The notes under the pieces: generated by a model
Database searches by the model: none
What the model was told of the DNA's origin: nothing
What the model saw: only the letters and a program-made list of their open reading frames with translations
Source: Dryocosmus kuriphilus
Taxonomy: Eukaryota > Arthropoda > Insecta > Hymenoptera > Cynipidae
Reading direction: 5' to 3'
Length of the DNA stretch: 64,000 bases
Assembly: GCA_038277395.1 (NCBI GenBank)
Contig: CM076189.1
Location: 107,372,154 to 107,436,153, forward strand
Shown here: piece after piece, positions 11,961 through 23,722 of the stretch
Layout: each line of letters starts with the position of its first letter
Position numbering within the stretch: the first letter of the stretch is position 1
Made by a program: the position numbers and the translations under genes

Positions 11961-13237
11961 GGGGAAAATAAGTATCTGGGGAAAGTTTTTAAAGCTGGAG
12001 CAGGGAAAATGGTATGATTGGATTGAACAAGTTGTAATTTTGAAATTTTAGGAAATGTTTTTAGTGTTGCAAAAGGGAAAATGGTGTGATTCAATTGCAC
12101 AGGTTGTGGTTTTTAAATTTTAGGGAATATTTCTAGAGGTGGAACAGGGAGAATAACATAATTTGATTGCACAAATTTAAATTTTGAAATTTCATTGTAC
12201 GTTGGAAGAGGAAAAAATGGTATGAAAGCTCTCCCATTTTACCGACTGAGTTGCAGATTTAATACGGCTATACTGGAGCCATCTACGTAATAAAATATAT
12301 CGACCCGATCTGAGTTTCAAGATTAGAGGTTATCCTTCACGTGACAATAACTTTGCGCCTGCGCAATCGACTTCTTTTTATGTATACGGCGTTATGTAAT
12401 GAACTCTAGACGTAAATTTTTATGAATGTAAATTAAAGGATACACCTCCCAACCGGACAATAGAGATATTCACTGTGACTCAGTTCATACCAAAACAATC
12501 CAGCGGCGTACAAGCACATGGACTATCAAGAGCAAACTATCGCTGGCAGATTCTATGAACAGGAACTTTTCGAAGTGGAACATCCAGACTGATACCTTGT
12601 GGAAAGGAGTAAGCAAGAAATGTGGCAATAAAGTATATGTAAGGTGGTTAGGATTGAAAAATCATATGTGTAATCAGTTTTTTGTGCAATGTTGAACCAT
12701 CTCTGCGCAATGTTGAAGCAAACGTTGAACCTACGGTGAACCCACGTTGAGCCAACGTTAAACCATCTTTGGACCAGCTTTGAATTGACGTTGGCTTAAC
12801 GTTTATTCAACTTTGGTTTGGCATCGGTTTTCAACATTTGTTTTGACATCGACTCAGTGCTTGCGCTTTCAGCCTCGTTCAGAATTTCCCGACAAGCCAG
12901 ACTAGGGTACTGCATTATGTTGGATTATGCAACCACCATTTTAAATTCTAATGGATATGTGACAAATGCTTGTGATATACGTGTTAAGCATTAGTTAATC
13001 ATTAGTTAGGTTAATGTTTAAAAGTATGAAAATTTTTTCATATGTCTAATCATTAGTTTTATTTTCAATGATAGATGATGCAAATAAGTAAAAAAAGTAA
13101 AAAAATTATTAAAATCTAAATTTTAATGTCACTGTTTGAGCAGAGTTCTACAGAACAGAACTTGTATATATCTTACCACTCTGCTTTTATCGAAGTTTCT
13201 GGAAGATTTTGCGATGATGCACAATGAACGGACGTAT

Positions 13238-13558
13238 TTGGAGTCACAAGATGAAAATGAGGAAGAAGAATTTGTTCAACATGATAATTAACTATCCCAG
13301 ACAATCAATAAAGATGTTGATGATGATAGCAACAATAATGAAGATGTTGATGATTATGAAGATGTTGCTGAGTATGACTTTTCCTCTGAATTTATACAAA
13401 CAACATTCTCACACTACAGGGTAGATATTAATAAGTTGGTAGATCATTTGCGCTCACTTTTACAGTCCCAAAAAAGAAGAAATAAGTCGCTTAAAGTAAT
13501 TGCCAGCATTAATGAGCTAAGAGAGGCTGGCATTATTGAAAGACAATATACTTATTAA
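13238..13558 (+). pseudogene. acidic ORF remnant, copy 2
   Basis: Mirror copy of the remnant at 9838-10141 within the same palindromic element. The frame reads LESQDENEEEEFVQHDN, then an in-frame TAA, then an Asp/Asn-rich stretch, and ends KSLKVIASINELREAGIIE plus a few residues. It keeps the C-terminal part better than copy 1 (no shift after LLQS) but is interrupted at the N-terminal side. There is no believable start codon. Confidence 0.5.
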
Positions 13559-15835
13559 TAGTTTCAAAAACTTTAACAGCTGCTGATTCAATATTTCTAA
13601 TTGTTGATTTGACATTTGAAGTATTGGAATGGACATTTGCTGTTCCTATAGCATAAGAATCAAATATAAAATTTTATATGTAGTTCTTTAAATTTACTAT
13701 ACTGCAATAATATAAATAAATATAATTTTCAAAATGTATGTTTATTTCTTCTTCACTCCGCTCGCCTGAACCAATTTTAGTTAGTGCAAGAGAGGATCAT
13801 CTTATCTTCTTTTAAATCTTTAAAATATGACTTAAGATGTGCAATAATTGAATCCAACACTTTTCAGTATCTACTTGTGTCAACTACAAAATGATCCTCC
13901 CCAACCCTCACCAAAATAACCACCTCCTCTTGCTCATATATTTTAATAGCTAACAGAGGTTAATTTCAGTACTAATATCACTGAAAAGAATTCTTTGTAC
14001 TTGTATGCCAGAAATAAGTCATTTTGTGTAATTAGTATAGGAATCAATAGTACAAATCTATTCATTATTCATCTAATTTTCCCTTTTATCTCTTGAACTA
14101 GATTTATTTTAACCACAGTTCGATGTTGACCTAAAAAAAAAACTATTTTTTCATTGTCAAAGATTGATTTTAATATCTTCAACACTTCACTAATCATGTT
14201 ATTATTGCAAGGTTTCAGTTAAATGAATCGGATTTTTAATATATTAATCTGCTGCCTTACAGATTGTTTCAAGGTTGCTTACAGTGTATTACAAAATTTA
14301 TGTAGCTGATTTATTTGTTAGAATGATTGCAGTTACCTGAAACAGAAATAATGCCTTGAAATTATTTCAATCGTAATGAAATAAGAGAGGTTAGTGTTAT
14401 TAAATAAGATTTTTATTAGATGATTCTTTAACAGCTAAAAAGATTGTTTATAATTTCCAATAGTAAAATTAACAGGCGTAATATATTTGATTGTAAATTT
14501 TAAATAAAATATACCTATCATGGTACTAGGTGTGCAATGTCTTTGTATTAACCAATAATTTATAGTTCCTTTAATAAGTTAAATTCAATGTGATTTTTAA
14601 ATATTATAAGTACTTTTTTATGATATATAATGCATCTTAAATTATTATAAACTACCTTATTTTGGTTATTTTAGAAGAAAAAAATGGAAAAAAAAAAAGA
14701 CTCATTTTAGCTTTAGAGCTTTCTCCAACTGGTGGTTTAAGGCTTGTAATATCTGAATGCAAATTTTTAGTACTTTATTTAACTGCAATCTCCTCTTCTT
14801 CCTCAGTAAATATAAACATGTTTTGAGAAATTTCATGCATTCAGATTGGAGAGCAGAATTATTTATAGTAAAACAAAATAAGAAATATTGAATGAGTTAC
14901 TTAGAAGAACTTTCAGAAGCCAAATATTTCGATATTTATTTGTGTGTGAAAAAAAGGAATAAAAACTGGGAATTGAACCGTTTGTGAATAGGTTAGGATT
15001 TGATGCTACCCATAATAGTTGGATAATTATTTCAGATTTGTAAATCGGTTCACTCTTCGATTATTGCTGACAAAACGCGTTACTTAAAACACCTTAATTC
15101 TATGTTATAGCATTTTAGGGGATAGGTTGTAATATTTTTTAAAGAATTTCGTAAAAAACGTTAGACTTGCATTTGTAGGTCTTTGACTTTATCAAAAAAT
15201 TTACTGTCTATGCATTCCATAACTATGCGTCACTCGTCTCCAGTTATCTCCTTGCTTTTTCATTAACTCATTCCTTAGCGAATTTCCCCTTGATATTTGT
15301 TGACAGGAAGCTGACGTCGTATTTTTTGTGACACTAAGTGTAGGTTAAACATGATCCACTTATTTTAATGTCTAAAATCATATTGTGGGAGATCTCTCAA
15401 AACACACAGAAATGACTTTGAATTATTTTTTTTTTGCCTATTCTGTGCTGTACAATTGCTTTTCTAATTATTTTCGATCTAGCATAGATACGAACCATTT
15501 TCCCAAGAATCACAATATTTATCTTGCATAATTTCTGTAGAATTGAGACTTTATTGTTTACATATAGGATTAATGCTACAAATCACAAAACCCTCAATAA
15601 AATGCATTGTGTTATTGCAGTGTTTTATATGACTTGAGACTATTATTATTATTATTTTGGGTGGCTACCTATAGAATTTTCTAGAAACGTGTCGAACCAA
15701 TGTATTTGTATATATCCTCAACTAATTTATGTACTACCTTTGTCTATTAATATATCTCCCTCTTTATCTTAACGTTATAGAAGGTTCTATGTACATCATG
15801 AACACCCCAAGTCGTCACAAAAGTTCAATGTTAGC

Positions 15836-16400
15836 AGCCCACCGTACTTAGTTACTGATTGAATAACATTTTAGCACAGGCACGAACCACGATCATCGCC
15901 TGCTTGTAAATGACCGTTTTTACAGACATTTAGCGCGGACATGAATCATCATCGCCGGTTTGTTACTGATTAATTTTAAAGACATTCAGCACTGACTCGG
16001 ACCATCATCGACTTTCGATTACTGATTAATTTTACGTTCATTTAGCCTGGAACAGGGCCCTTCCACCGACATATGGTTTTAAAAACATTTAGCTTGGAAC
16101 AAAATGTTGACCCTTAAACCCATATCTCAGCAACCCACCGTAATTGCTTACTGACTGTATTTCATTTTAGCACGGACTCAACCCACCATTTCTAGTCGAT
16201 TATTGTCTAATTTTACAGACATTTGGCCTAGAACAGAACCCTTCAGCCAAACAGTGGTTTCACAATCATTTAGCTTGAAACAGAAACCTGCTCATGAAGC
16301 CTGTAGCTCGGCAAATCGCCTTACTTGGTTGATTTCGGACATTTACCAACATCGATTCATTCCAAATTACTGAATTTTGCTTGCTGCTCGGCAACCCGTA
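15836..16400 (+). repeat. compound tandem repeat with ATTTAGC units
   Basis: Diverged ~50-60 bp units, each starting near CATTTAGC and often carrying ACCATCATCG or GGAACAG. They sit within a longer period of about 290 bp, seen from CAGCCCACCGTACTTAG-like text near 15836 and again near 16130. Confidence 0.65.
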
Positions 16401-16404
16401 TATT

Positions 16405-16625
16405 ATATTACTCTGTTGTGTTAAAGATGATTTCAAAGTTTCTTACAGTGGATTATAAAAACTTATGTAGCTGATTTATTTGGATGATTGATAGCTGTTA
16501 ACTATAACAGAAATAATGTCTTCAAATAATTTTAATCGTTAACAAATAAGAGAGGCTAGCGTTATTAAATAATATATTTATTAGCTGACTTTTAAAAGCT
16601 TGAAAGCTCGTCTATTATTTTGAGA
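16405..16625 (+). repeat. fragment of the palindromic element arm
   Basis: Reads like 14250-14470 (TGTAGCTGATTTATTTG, AACAGAAATAATG, AAATAAGAGAGG), with a matching ACTCTGTTGTGTTAAAGAT start like that near 25965. It is an isolated third copy of part of the arm outside the two large elements. Confidence 0.7.
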
Positions 16626-16885
16626 TTTTCGAGTTTAGATTTTGAGTTTCCGTTCAGGAACTGTTAGTCGTACGGAATTTTACAAGAGGGAAAGTTGATT
16701 GCATTTCTTGAGCGCAACCTAGCACAATCTTTGTTTTACAATATCTGATTATTTTGAGATTTTGGAGTTTAGATTTTGACTTTCGATTCAGGAACCATTA
16801 ATTCATATGGAACTGTACAAGCGGTAAAAGTGATTGCATTTTTTGAGCATAACCTAGCAAAATTTTTGTTTTTTAATATCCGATT
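16612..16885 (+). repeat. 135-bp tandem duplication
   Basis: Two adjacent copies, 16612 to about 16746 and 16747 to about 16882, share ATTTTGAGATTTT, GAGTTTAGATTTTGA, TTCAGGAAC and AACCTAGCA in the same order. A third copy begins at about 16884 and fades. Confidence 0.75.
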
Positions 16886-17311
16886 GTTTTGAGGTTTTAA
16901 ATTATTGCATCATCTTGCGTAACGTGATGAAAACTCTCAAACTTCTATTGTATAATCTAACCTTATTGTGCATTATTGAGACTCACACTTTGCCCCTCCG
17001 CCCCTTCTCATACCTATAACAATGCCATTAGGATAATGGAGTCAGTGTTAGAGAGAGAGAGAGAAAGCGAAAACACGTTCAAACCTGCATCATGACGTAA
17101 TAGCGTGTGTTAGCGCGTGCCTGTTGAAATAACTGGAGATGAGTGATTCATACATATACAATTCTCGCGCCTAAAAACTTCTAGGATCAATGACATCAAA
17201 ATAATGGAGTCAGTGATAGAGAGAGGGGGAAAACGCGTTCAAACCTGCATGATGACATCATCGCCCACTGAATTTATGCTCTTGTATTTTAGTATACTAG
17301 CCGATGGAAAG

Positions 17312-17811
17312 NNNNNNNNNNNNNNNNNNNNNNNNNNNNNNNNNNNNNNNNNNNNNNNNNNNNNNNNNNNNNNNNNNNNNNNNNNNNNNNNNNNNNNNNN
17401 NNNNNNNNNNNNNNNNNNNNNNNNNNNNNNNNNNNNNNNNNNNNNNNNNNNNNNNNNNNNNNNNNNNNNNNNNNNNNNNNNNNNNNNNNNNNNNNNNNNN
17501 NNNNNNNNNNNNNNNNNNNNNNNNNNNNNNNNNNNNNNNNNNNNNNNNNNNNNNNNNNNNNNNNNNNNNNNNNNNNNNNNNNNNNNNNNNNNNNNNNNNN
17601 NNNNNNNNNNNNNNNNNNNNNNNNNNNNNNNNNNNNNNNNNNNNNNNNNNNNNNNNNNNNNNNNNNNNNNNNNNNNNNNNNNNNNNNNNNNNNNNNNNNN
17701 NNNNNNNNNNNNNNNNNNNNNNNNNNNNNNNNNNNNNNNNNNNNNNNNNNNNNNNNNNNNNNNNNNNNNNNNNNNNNNNNNNNNNNNNNNNNNNNNNNNN
17801 NNNNNNNNNNN
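17312..17811. other. assembly gap (500 N) at the palindrome centre
   Basis: Exactly 500 N, so probably a placeholder. It falls where the left arm meets the unpaired spacer, a place where assemblers often fail on long inverted repeats. The partner arm suggests that a (GA)n run belongs at its left edge. Confidence 0.99.
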
Positions 17812-17889
17812 TGTATAATATTCTGAACAATCTGCTAATTATCGTTAGGTACGAGTGCGTGTCCTGCTTTCTTTTTTGGTTGCAGAATT

Positions 17890-19208
17890 TTATTCTTTAC
17901 TGATATCTTCTGAACATTTTTCGGCTAAATATGTGCTTTTGAAATCCTCAAAGAAATCTTGTAGATTTCTCGAAGAATTCTTGTCAATTGCGCACCATTC
18001 GCGATCGTCTTCAATCAGTAAAGCGTCTAGGTTTTCTAATAAGTCGCGATCATCTATTCTGTATCCCATTCTGAAACGCTTCCGATCTTCCAAGAAACTG
18101 GCCGAACTGTCCTCTTTGTTACTTCAAAATTTTACTGGCCAGTTAGTCATGACCTTGAATGGTGTTTAAGCCACTCCAAATTAAAAATATATAGCTTGAA
18201 TCGTTTCATTATTTCCACTTTCGGGTTCGTTTTCGTTTCCTAATTATTTCCATACCCACGTGACTGTCTATTTGACCTTCCCCTACTGTCAGTGATCTTC
18301 GAGATATGTTTCTATTTACATTTAAATAGTCCTTTGTCTTCTATTGTTGGCGGTTCTGTTTTTGAAATTTCTATCGTATACCTGTGCTCTTTCCTCAAGG
18401 TTGAACTCTACCGCACGTCTATCGGGAGTTTCTCTTCTTTTCCTGCTAATTTGGCATTCAGTCCTTGCCCTGCTTGTTGGCTCTTCTTCAAACCAACTAT
18501 GGGCTCCCGGGTTTAGATTTTGCTTTATAATCTTCAACCTTTTCCCTTCTTCCCTAAAATATCTTTCCCTTTGTTTAACCATGAATTTAGTATACTTTGC
18601 ATTATCTAGGACATCGTCGGTGTCTGATGAAAATTCGTCGTTAAGCATTTTCAAAGTATCGTAATTATCTGTTAAATTGTTTCTTGTCAGGGTAATTTCC
18701 AGGTGGGTATGTCCGTACCGTCCTAGGCCAGTGATTCGTAAGGGTTGTCTATAGTTAATATCTGCGCATTGTGAATGTTTTTAGTTTTTGTAAGATTTCC
18801 TATTTGAGAAACATCACTGTTCTTTCTTATAAAGCTCATAACTCGCCCTATGGGTATTTTAATTCCCTTTGGGATTACCCCTCTCTTATTTTTCGATATC
18901 ACCCCCAAGCATCTACTTTGAGGCGTACTTGCCAAGCTCCCCCGTTTTGTTCCCGGAATTGGTTGTGTCGCTGCACCCTCCAAGTCTAGACTGTACTGGT
19001 CAGTTTCAACATTTGTTTGTTTATTCACTTTTCCTTTTATTGTTTTTATTTTCCCTGACGTTAATTTCATGTATTCCTTACTTCTTAATTTCAGTCTACC
19101 AGACTCAATTAATTGCCCATTCTGTAGTGTTTCTGGTTGCTTGGGATTGAAAGCCACAGGCACTACCCTTGCATGTGCGTAATCATACACTTTACGGAAA
19201 CACTGCAC
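17890..19208 (-). pseudogene. unrecognised broken gene in the palindrome spacer
   Basis: Three minus-strand open stretches lie in order and look like one damaged gene. The first, 19208-18723 (about 160 codons), is basic and contains FNPKQPETLQNGQLIESGRL and GVIPKGIKIPIGRVMSF. At TIDNPY its reading moves to another frame, where LRITGLGRYGHTHLEITLTR continues directly into the second stretch, which ends at 18322 and contains MVKQRERYFREEGKRLKII and many Arg/Glu residues. The third, about 18140-17890, is acidic (DDRDLLENLDALLIEDDREW). The shift near 18730 looks like a single indel. I recognise no domain. The absence of any copy in either arm shows that it belongs to the spacer. It could be a mobile-element, viral or host gene; the sequence does not decide. 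Confidence 0.4.
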
Positions 19209-19461
19209 ATACTTTGTTCTCGGCCCTTAGGTATCAATGTACCCAGTAAATATATCTTACTCTTAGATACCCTGCGTAATTTTCATACGATGGTTTCACA
19301 GACAATGTTTTAATTTAAGAACTAATTATGAAGGTAATTATACCGATTTCCAAAATATGTTTTTTTTGTTCCCTGAACCTTTTTTGTAAAGTACGGCGGG
19401 TGACATTAGTTAAGCTGTAGGGGTTTGGGATCATCACGACAAGTTTCGCGCTGTCACCGAC

Positions 19462-19471
19462 AGATGGCGCC
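19462..19471 (+). promoter_or_regulatory. AGATGGCGCC motif, CTCF-like core
   Basis: AGATGGCGCC fits the core AGRTGGCGCC reported for the insect insulator protein CTCF. A related ATATGGCGCC lies at 19577-19586, and both are preceded by TCACCGACA or ATCACCGACA, so the pair is a small direct repeat. Occupancy cannot be judged from sequence. Confidence 0.3.
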
Positions 19472-19738
19472 ACTAGTCCTCGATGTTATGTGTAAGTGCT
19501 AAATTATCGGCAGTCAATGTTACTCTCGGTCGGTAAGGTAGGGTTCCACCAGAGCAAACTTCTTGTTATCACCGACATATGGCGCCAATTTCCTCTATCG
19601 ACAGTCGGTATTAACCTGTATCGGTAAAGTAGGAATATTGGGGCAGGTATTTACCAGATATAGTACCACTACTATCTTAGCGTGAACGCCGCATTCCTTA
19701 TTACCATTAAGAATATGTATTGGAATTTGTTTCTCGAA

Positions 19739-19780
19739 AATTCCCTCTCTCTCTCTTTCTCTCTATCTCTCTCTCACTCT
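19739..19780 (+). repeat. CT-rich microsatellite
   Basis: TCTCTCTCTTTCTCTC-type run at the inner end of the right arm. The left arm breaks into the assembly gap at the equivalent point. Confidence 0.85.
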
Positions 19781-19827
19781 CCATCGGCTAGTATACTAAA
19801 ATATAAGAGCATAAATTCAGTGGGCGA

Positions 19828-19835
19828 TGACGTCA
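19828..19835. promoter_or_regulatory. perfect CRE palindrome TGACGTCA
   Basis: TGACGTCA followed by TCATGCAGGTTTGAA. A sibling unit at about 19990 reads TTACGTCATCATGCAGG, and the left arm counterparts (17090 and 17245) are changed to TGACGTAA and TGACATCA. It may be a CREB/ATF site, or simply part of a ~165-bp tandem pair present in both arms. Confidence 0.25.
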
Positions 19836-20807
19836 TCATGCAGGTTTGAACGTGTTTTCCCCCTCTCTCTATCACTGACTCCATTATTTTGATGTCATTG
19901 ATCCTAGAAGTTTATAGGCGCGAGAATTGTATATGTATGAATCACTCATCTCCATTTATTTCGACAGGCACGCGCTAACACACGCGATTACGTCATCATG
20001 CAGGTTTGAATGTGTTTTCGCTTTCTCTCTCTCTCTCTCTCTAACACTGACCTCATTATCCTAATGGCATTGTTATAGGTATGAGAAGGGGAGGAGGGGC
20101 AAAGTGTGAGCCTCAATCATTTTTCCCACAAATATCGAAATATTTGGCTTCTGAAAGTTCTTCTAAGTAACTGACTCAATATTTCTTATTTGGTTTTACT
20201 ATAAATAATTCTGCTCTCCAATCTGAATGCATGAAGTTTCTCAAAACATGTTTATATTTACTGAGGAAGAAGAGGAGATTGTAGTTAAATAAAGAACTAA
20301 AAATTGGCTTTCAGATATTACAAGCCTTAGAACCCCAGTTGGAGAAAGCTCTAAAACCAAAATGAGTCTCTTACATTTTTTCTTCTATAATAACCAAAAT
20401 GAGGTAGTTTAAAATAATTTAAGATGCATTATATATCATAAGCAAGTACTTATAATATTTAAAAGTCACATTGAATTTAATTTATTAAAGGAACTATAAA
20501 TTATTGGTTAATACAAAGCATTGCACACTTAGTACGATGATGGGTATATTTTTTTTGAAATGTACAATCAAATATATTACATCTCTTAATTATACTATTG
20601 GAAATAATAAACAAGCTTTTAAGCTGTTAAAGAATCATCTAATAAAAATCTTATTTAATAACGCTAACCTCTCTTATTTCATTCTGATTGAAATTATTTC
20701 AATGCATTATTTCTGTTCCAGGTAACTGCAATCATTCTAACAAATAAATCAGCTACATAAATTTTATAATACACTGTATGCAACTTTGAAGCAATCTGTA
20801 AGGCAGC

Positions 20808-20809
<2 letters not shown>

Positions 20810-20855
<46 letters not shown>
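20810..20855. repeat. (TA)23 microsatellite
   Basis: Pure TA run of about 46 bases in the inner half of copy 2. The mirrored site near 14240 has only TATATTA, so the run expanded after the duplication. Confidence 0.95.
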
Positions 20856-20859
<4 letters not shown>

Positions 20860-21539
20860 TCCGATTCATTTAACTGAAGCCTTGCAATAATAACATGATT
20901 AGTGAAGTATTGAATATATTAAAATCAATCATTGACAATGAAAAAATAGTTTTCTAAGGTCAACATCGAAGTGTGGTCAAAATAAATCTAGTTCAAGAGA
21001 TAAAAGGGAAAATTAGATGAATAAAGTATAGATTTGTACTATTGATTCCTATACTAATTACACAAAATGACTTATTCCTTGCATACAAGTACAAAGAATT
21101 CTTTTCAGTGATATTAGTACTGAAATTAACCTCTGTTAACTATTAGAATATATGAGGAAGAGGAGGTGGTTATTTTGGTGAGGGTTGGGGAGGATCATTT
21201 TGTAGTTGAAATAAGTAGATGCTGAAAAATGTTGGATTCAATTATTGCACATCCTAAGTCATATTTTAAAGTTTTAAAGGATAAGATGATCCTCTCTTGC
21301 ACTAACTAAAATTGATTCAGGCGAGCGCAGTGAAGAAGAAATAAACATACATTTTAAAAATTATATTTATTTAATTTATTGCAGTATAGTAAATTTAAAG
21401 AACTACATTTAAAATTTTATATTTGATTCTTATGCTATAGGTGCAGCAAATTTTCATTCCAATACTTCAAATGTTAATTCAACAGTTAGAAATATTGAAT
21501 CAGCAGTTGTTCAGGTTTTTACAACAATCAATAAGAATA

Positions 21540-21848
21540 TTATCTTTCAATAATGCCAGCCTTTCTTAGATCATTAATGCTGGCAATTACTTTAAGCGAC
21601 TTATTTCTGTTTTTTTGGGATTGTAAAAGTGAGCGCAAATGATCTGCCGACTTACTAATATCTACCCAGTAGTGTGAAAATGTTGTTTGTATAAATTCAG
21701 AGGAAAAGTCATTCTCAGCAACATCTTCATAATCACCAACATCTCCATTATTGCTGCTATCATCATCAACATCATTATTGATTGTCTTGGATAGTTAATT
21801 ATCATGTTGAACAAATCCTTCTTTTTCATTTTCACCTTGTGACTCCAA
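21540..21848 (-). pseudogene. acidic ORF remnant, copy 3
   Basis: Inner-half counterpart of the remnant at 13238-13558. It keeps LESQGENEKEGFVQHDN, then an in-frame stop, then the Asp-rich stretch and the end NELRKAGIIER. Stops and the absence of a start show that it is not expressed as a protein. Confidence 0.5.
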
Positions 21849-23117
21849 TTACGTCCGTTCATTGTGCATGTTCACAAAATCTTCCAGAAGCTTCGATAAA
21901 ACCAGAGTGGTAAGTTATATACAAGTTCTGTTCTGTACATCTGCTCAAATGATGACATTAAAATTTAGATTTTAATAATTTTTTTACTTTTTCACTTATT
22001 TGCATCATCTATCATTGAAAATAAAACTAATGATTAGAAATATGAAAAAATGTTTTTACTTTTAAAGATTAACCTAACTAATGATTAACTAATGCTTAAC
22101 ATGTATATCGCAAGCATTTATTACATATCCATCAGAATTTAAAATGGTGATTGCCTAATCCAACATAATGCAGTACCCTAGTCCAGCATGTCGGGAAATT
22201 CTGAACAAGGCTGAAAGCGCAAGCGCTGAGTCGATGTCAAACAAATGTTGAACCGATGTCAAACCAAAGTTGAATAAACGTTAAGCCAAAGTTAATTCAA
22301 AGCTGCTTCAAAGATGGTTCAACGTTGGCTCAACGTGGGTTCGTCGTAGGTTCAACGTTGCTTCAACATTGCGCAGAGATGATTCAACATCACACAAAAA
22401 TTGATTACCTATCTGATTTTTCAATCCTAACCACTTTACATATAATTTATTGCCACGTTTCTTGCTTTCTCCTTCCAACAAGGTATCAGTCTGAATGTTT
22501 CACTTTGAAAAGTTCCTGTTCATAGAATCCGCCTGCGATAGTTTGCTCTTTATATTTTATGTGCTTATACGCCGCTGGATTGTTTGGTATGAACTGAGTC
22601 ACAGTGAATATCTCTATTGTCCAGTTGGGAGGTGTATCCTTCAATTTACATTCATAATAATTTACGCCTAGAGTTCATTACATAACGCCATATACAGAGA
22701 AATATGTCAATTGCGCAGGCGCAATGTTATTTTCACATGAAACGTAACCTCTAATTTTGAAACAAAGACCGGGTCGATATATTTTATTACGTAGATGGCG
22801 CCAGTATAACCGTAATGGGTCTGCGACTCATTCGGTAAAACGGGAGAGCTTTCATACCATTTTTCCTCTTACAACGTACAATGAAATTTCAAAATTACAA
22901 TTTGTGCAATCAAATTATATTATTCTCCCTGTTGCACCTATAGAAATATTCCGTACAATTTAAAAATCACAACTTGTGCAATCGAATCACACCATTTTCT
23001 CTTTTCCAACACTAAAAACATTCCCTGAGATTTCAAAATTACAACTTTTTCAATAAAATCATATCATTTTCCCTGCTCCAGCTTTAAAAACTTTCCCAAG
23101 ATACTTATTTTCCCCCT

Positions 23118-23598
23118 TTTCCAGCTAATAAAGCTGAGGACAATATTTTCCTCCTTTCCAGATGATAAAACTGAGATCATGTTCTGGTTCTAATTTTCGC
23201 TTCTTCACTTGTGACTTCAATTCAGGTTTAATCTTCTGAGTAATGCCTACAAGTTTCTTTGATGCAGAAGAAATGTAGTTCGATTTCTTCATGAATATCT
23301 CGATGCTCATTAGGTTTCAAACTTTCTGCTTTCGATGAATTTCATCATTAGTCTTTCTATTCGGTTTTTTTGCTGTTTTGAGTTGTTCTTATAGCTTCAG
23401 ACACCTTTGCAATTTTCCGGAAGCCTCTCTCATCATCATCATCATTATCATCATCGTCATCATCATCGTAACACGATTCTTTGCTCTACAAGAGTATTTT
23501 GCACGCCTTTTAAAATTATCGAGGCTTGAATAAACTTTTAAGCAATTTGGACACTCCCACAACATGAATGACTATTCGTTCCCAGAGTTGAGTTTATA
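23118..23598 (-). pseudogene. captured lola-like zinc finger relic, copy 2
   Basis: Mirror of 11490-11960. The frame reads LWECPNCLKVYSSLDNFKRR then AKYSC, again with arginine for the first zinc-binding histidine, so the change predates the duplication. The downstream lysine-rich part is less broken here: 23310-23125 is open and reads IEIFMKKSNYISSASKKL and then VKKRKLEPEHDLSFIIWKGG. A (GAT)n stretch lies between the finger and this part, as in copy 1. Confidence 0.45.
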
Positions 23599-23722
23599 TC
23601 ATGAGGGGGAGGAGGAGTAGGAGGAGCAGGAGGAGGAGGAGGTAAAGGACGAGAAGGAGGAGCAGGAGGTGGGGGAGAAGGAGTATGATAAGGAGGAAGG
23701 AATGAGGAGGAGAATGATGGGG
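23598..23722 (+). repeat. GAG-rich low-complexity tract
   Basis: GGAGGAGGAG-type tract, the mirror of 11356-11478. The proline- or serine-rich frames across it are artefacts. Confidence 0.85.

Larger units (their letters stand above)
8673..14748. mobile_element. palindromic (foldback-like) element, copy 1
   Basis: The two halves, 8673 to about 11480 and about 11960-14748, are inverted repeats of each other at lower identity (about 80 percent) than either shows to its counterpart in the other arm. Each half contains an AACGTTGGCTCA minisatellite (10540-10690 and 12690-12850), an acidic coding remnant, and a shared end of the form CAAGCC-TAGA-CC. The centre carries a zinc finger relic. About 65 bp of the outer left end is missing, and repeat X sits in the terminal region. 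It resembles foldback elements in form, but no autonomous transposase is seen. Confidence 0.75.
14950..16975. other. left-arm-only segment, about 2 kb
   Basis: The right arm passes directly from the AAATATTTCGATATTT sense stretch to the GACTCACACTTTGCCC stretch near 20100-20150, whereas the left arm has about 2 kb between them. The segment contains compound tandem repeats, a 225-bp fragment of the palindromic element arm and a 135-bp tandem duplication. No gene is seen. It is either an insertion on the left or a deletion on the right. Confidence 0.7.
4430..17308 (+). repeat. left arm of a giant inverted duplication
   Basis: Read in reverse complement, this arm matches 19781-30970 almost throughout. 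Checked stretches are 4440-4790 with 30640-30970, 6370-6640 with 27350-28920 (mariner removed), 8690-9180 with 25880-26400, 14700-14940 with 20120-20380, and 16975-17308 with 19781-20110. Identity by eye in these samples is about 90-95 percent. The arm holds extra DNA missing from the partner: a 1.2 kb repeat at 7455-8672 and about 2 kb at 14950-16975. The inner end runs into the gap at 17312. Confidence 0.9.

Noticed and set aside
17890..19208. Viral origin of the spacer gene
   Set aside because: No recognisable viral domain; AT-richness and novelty alone are not evidence.
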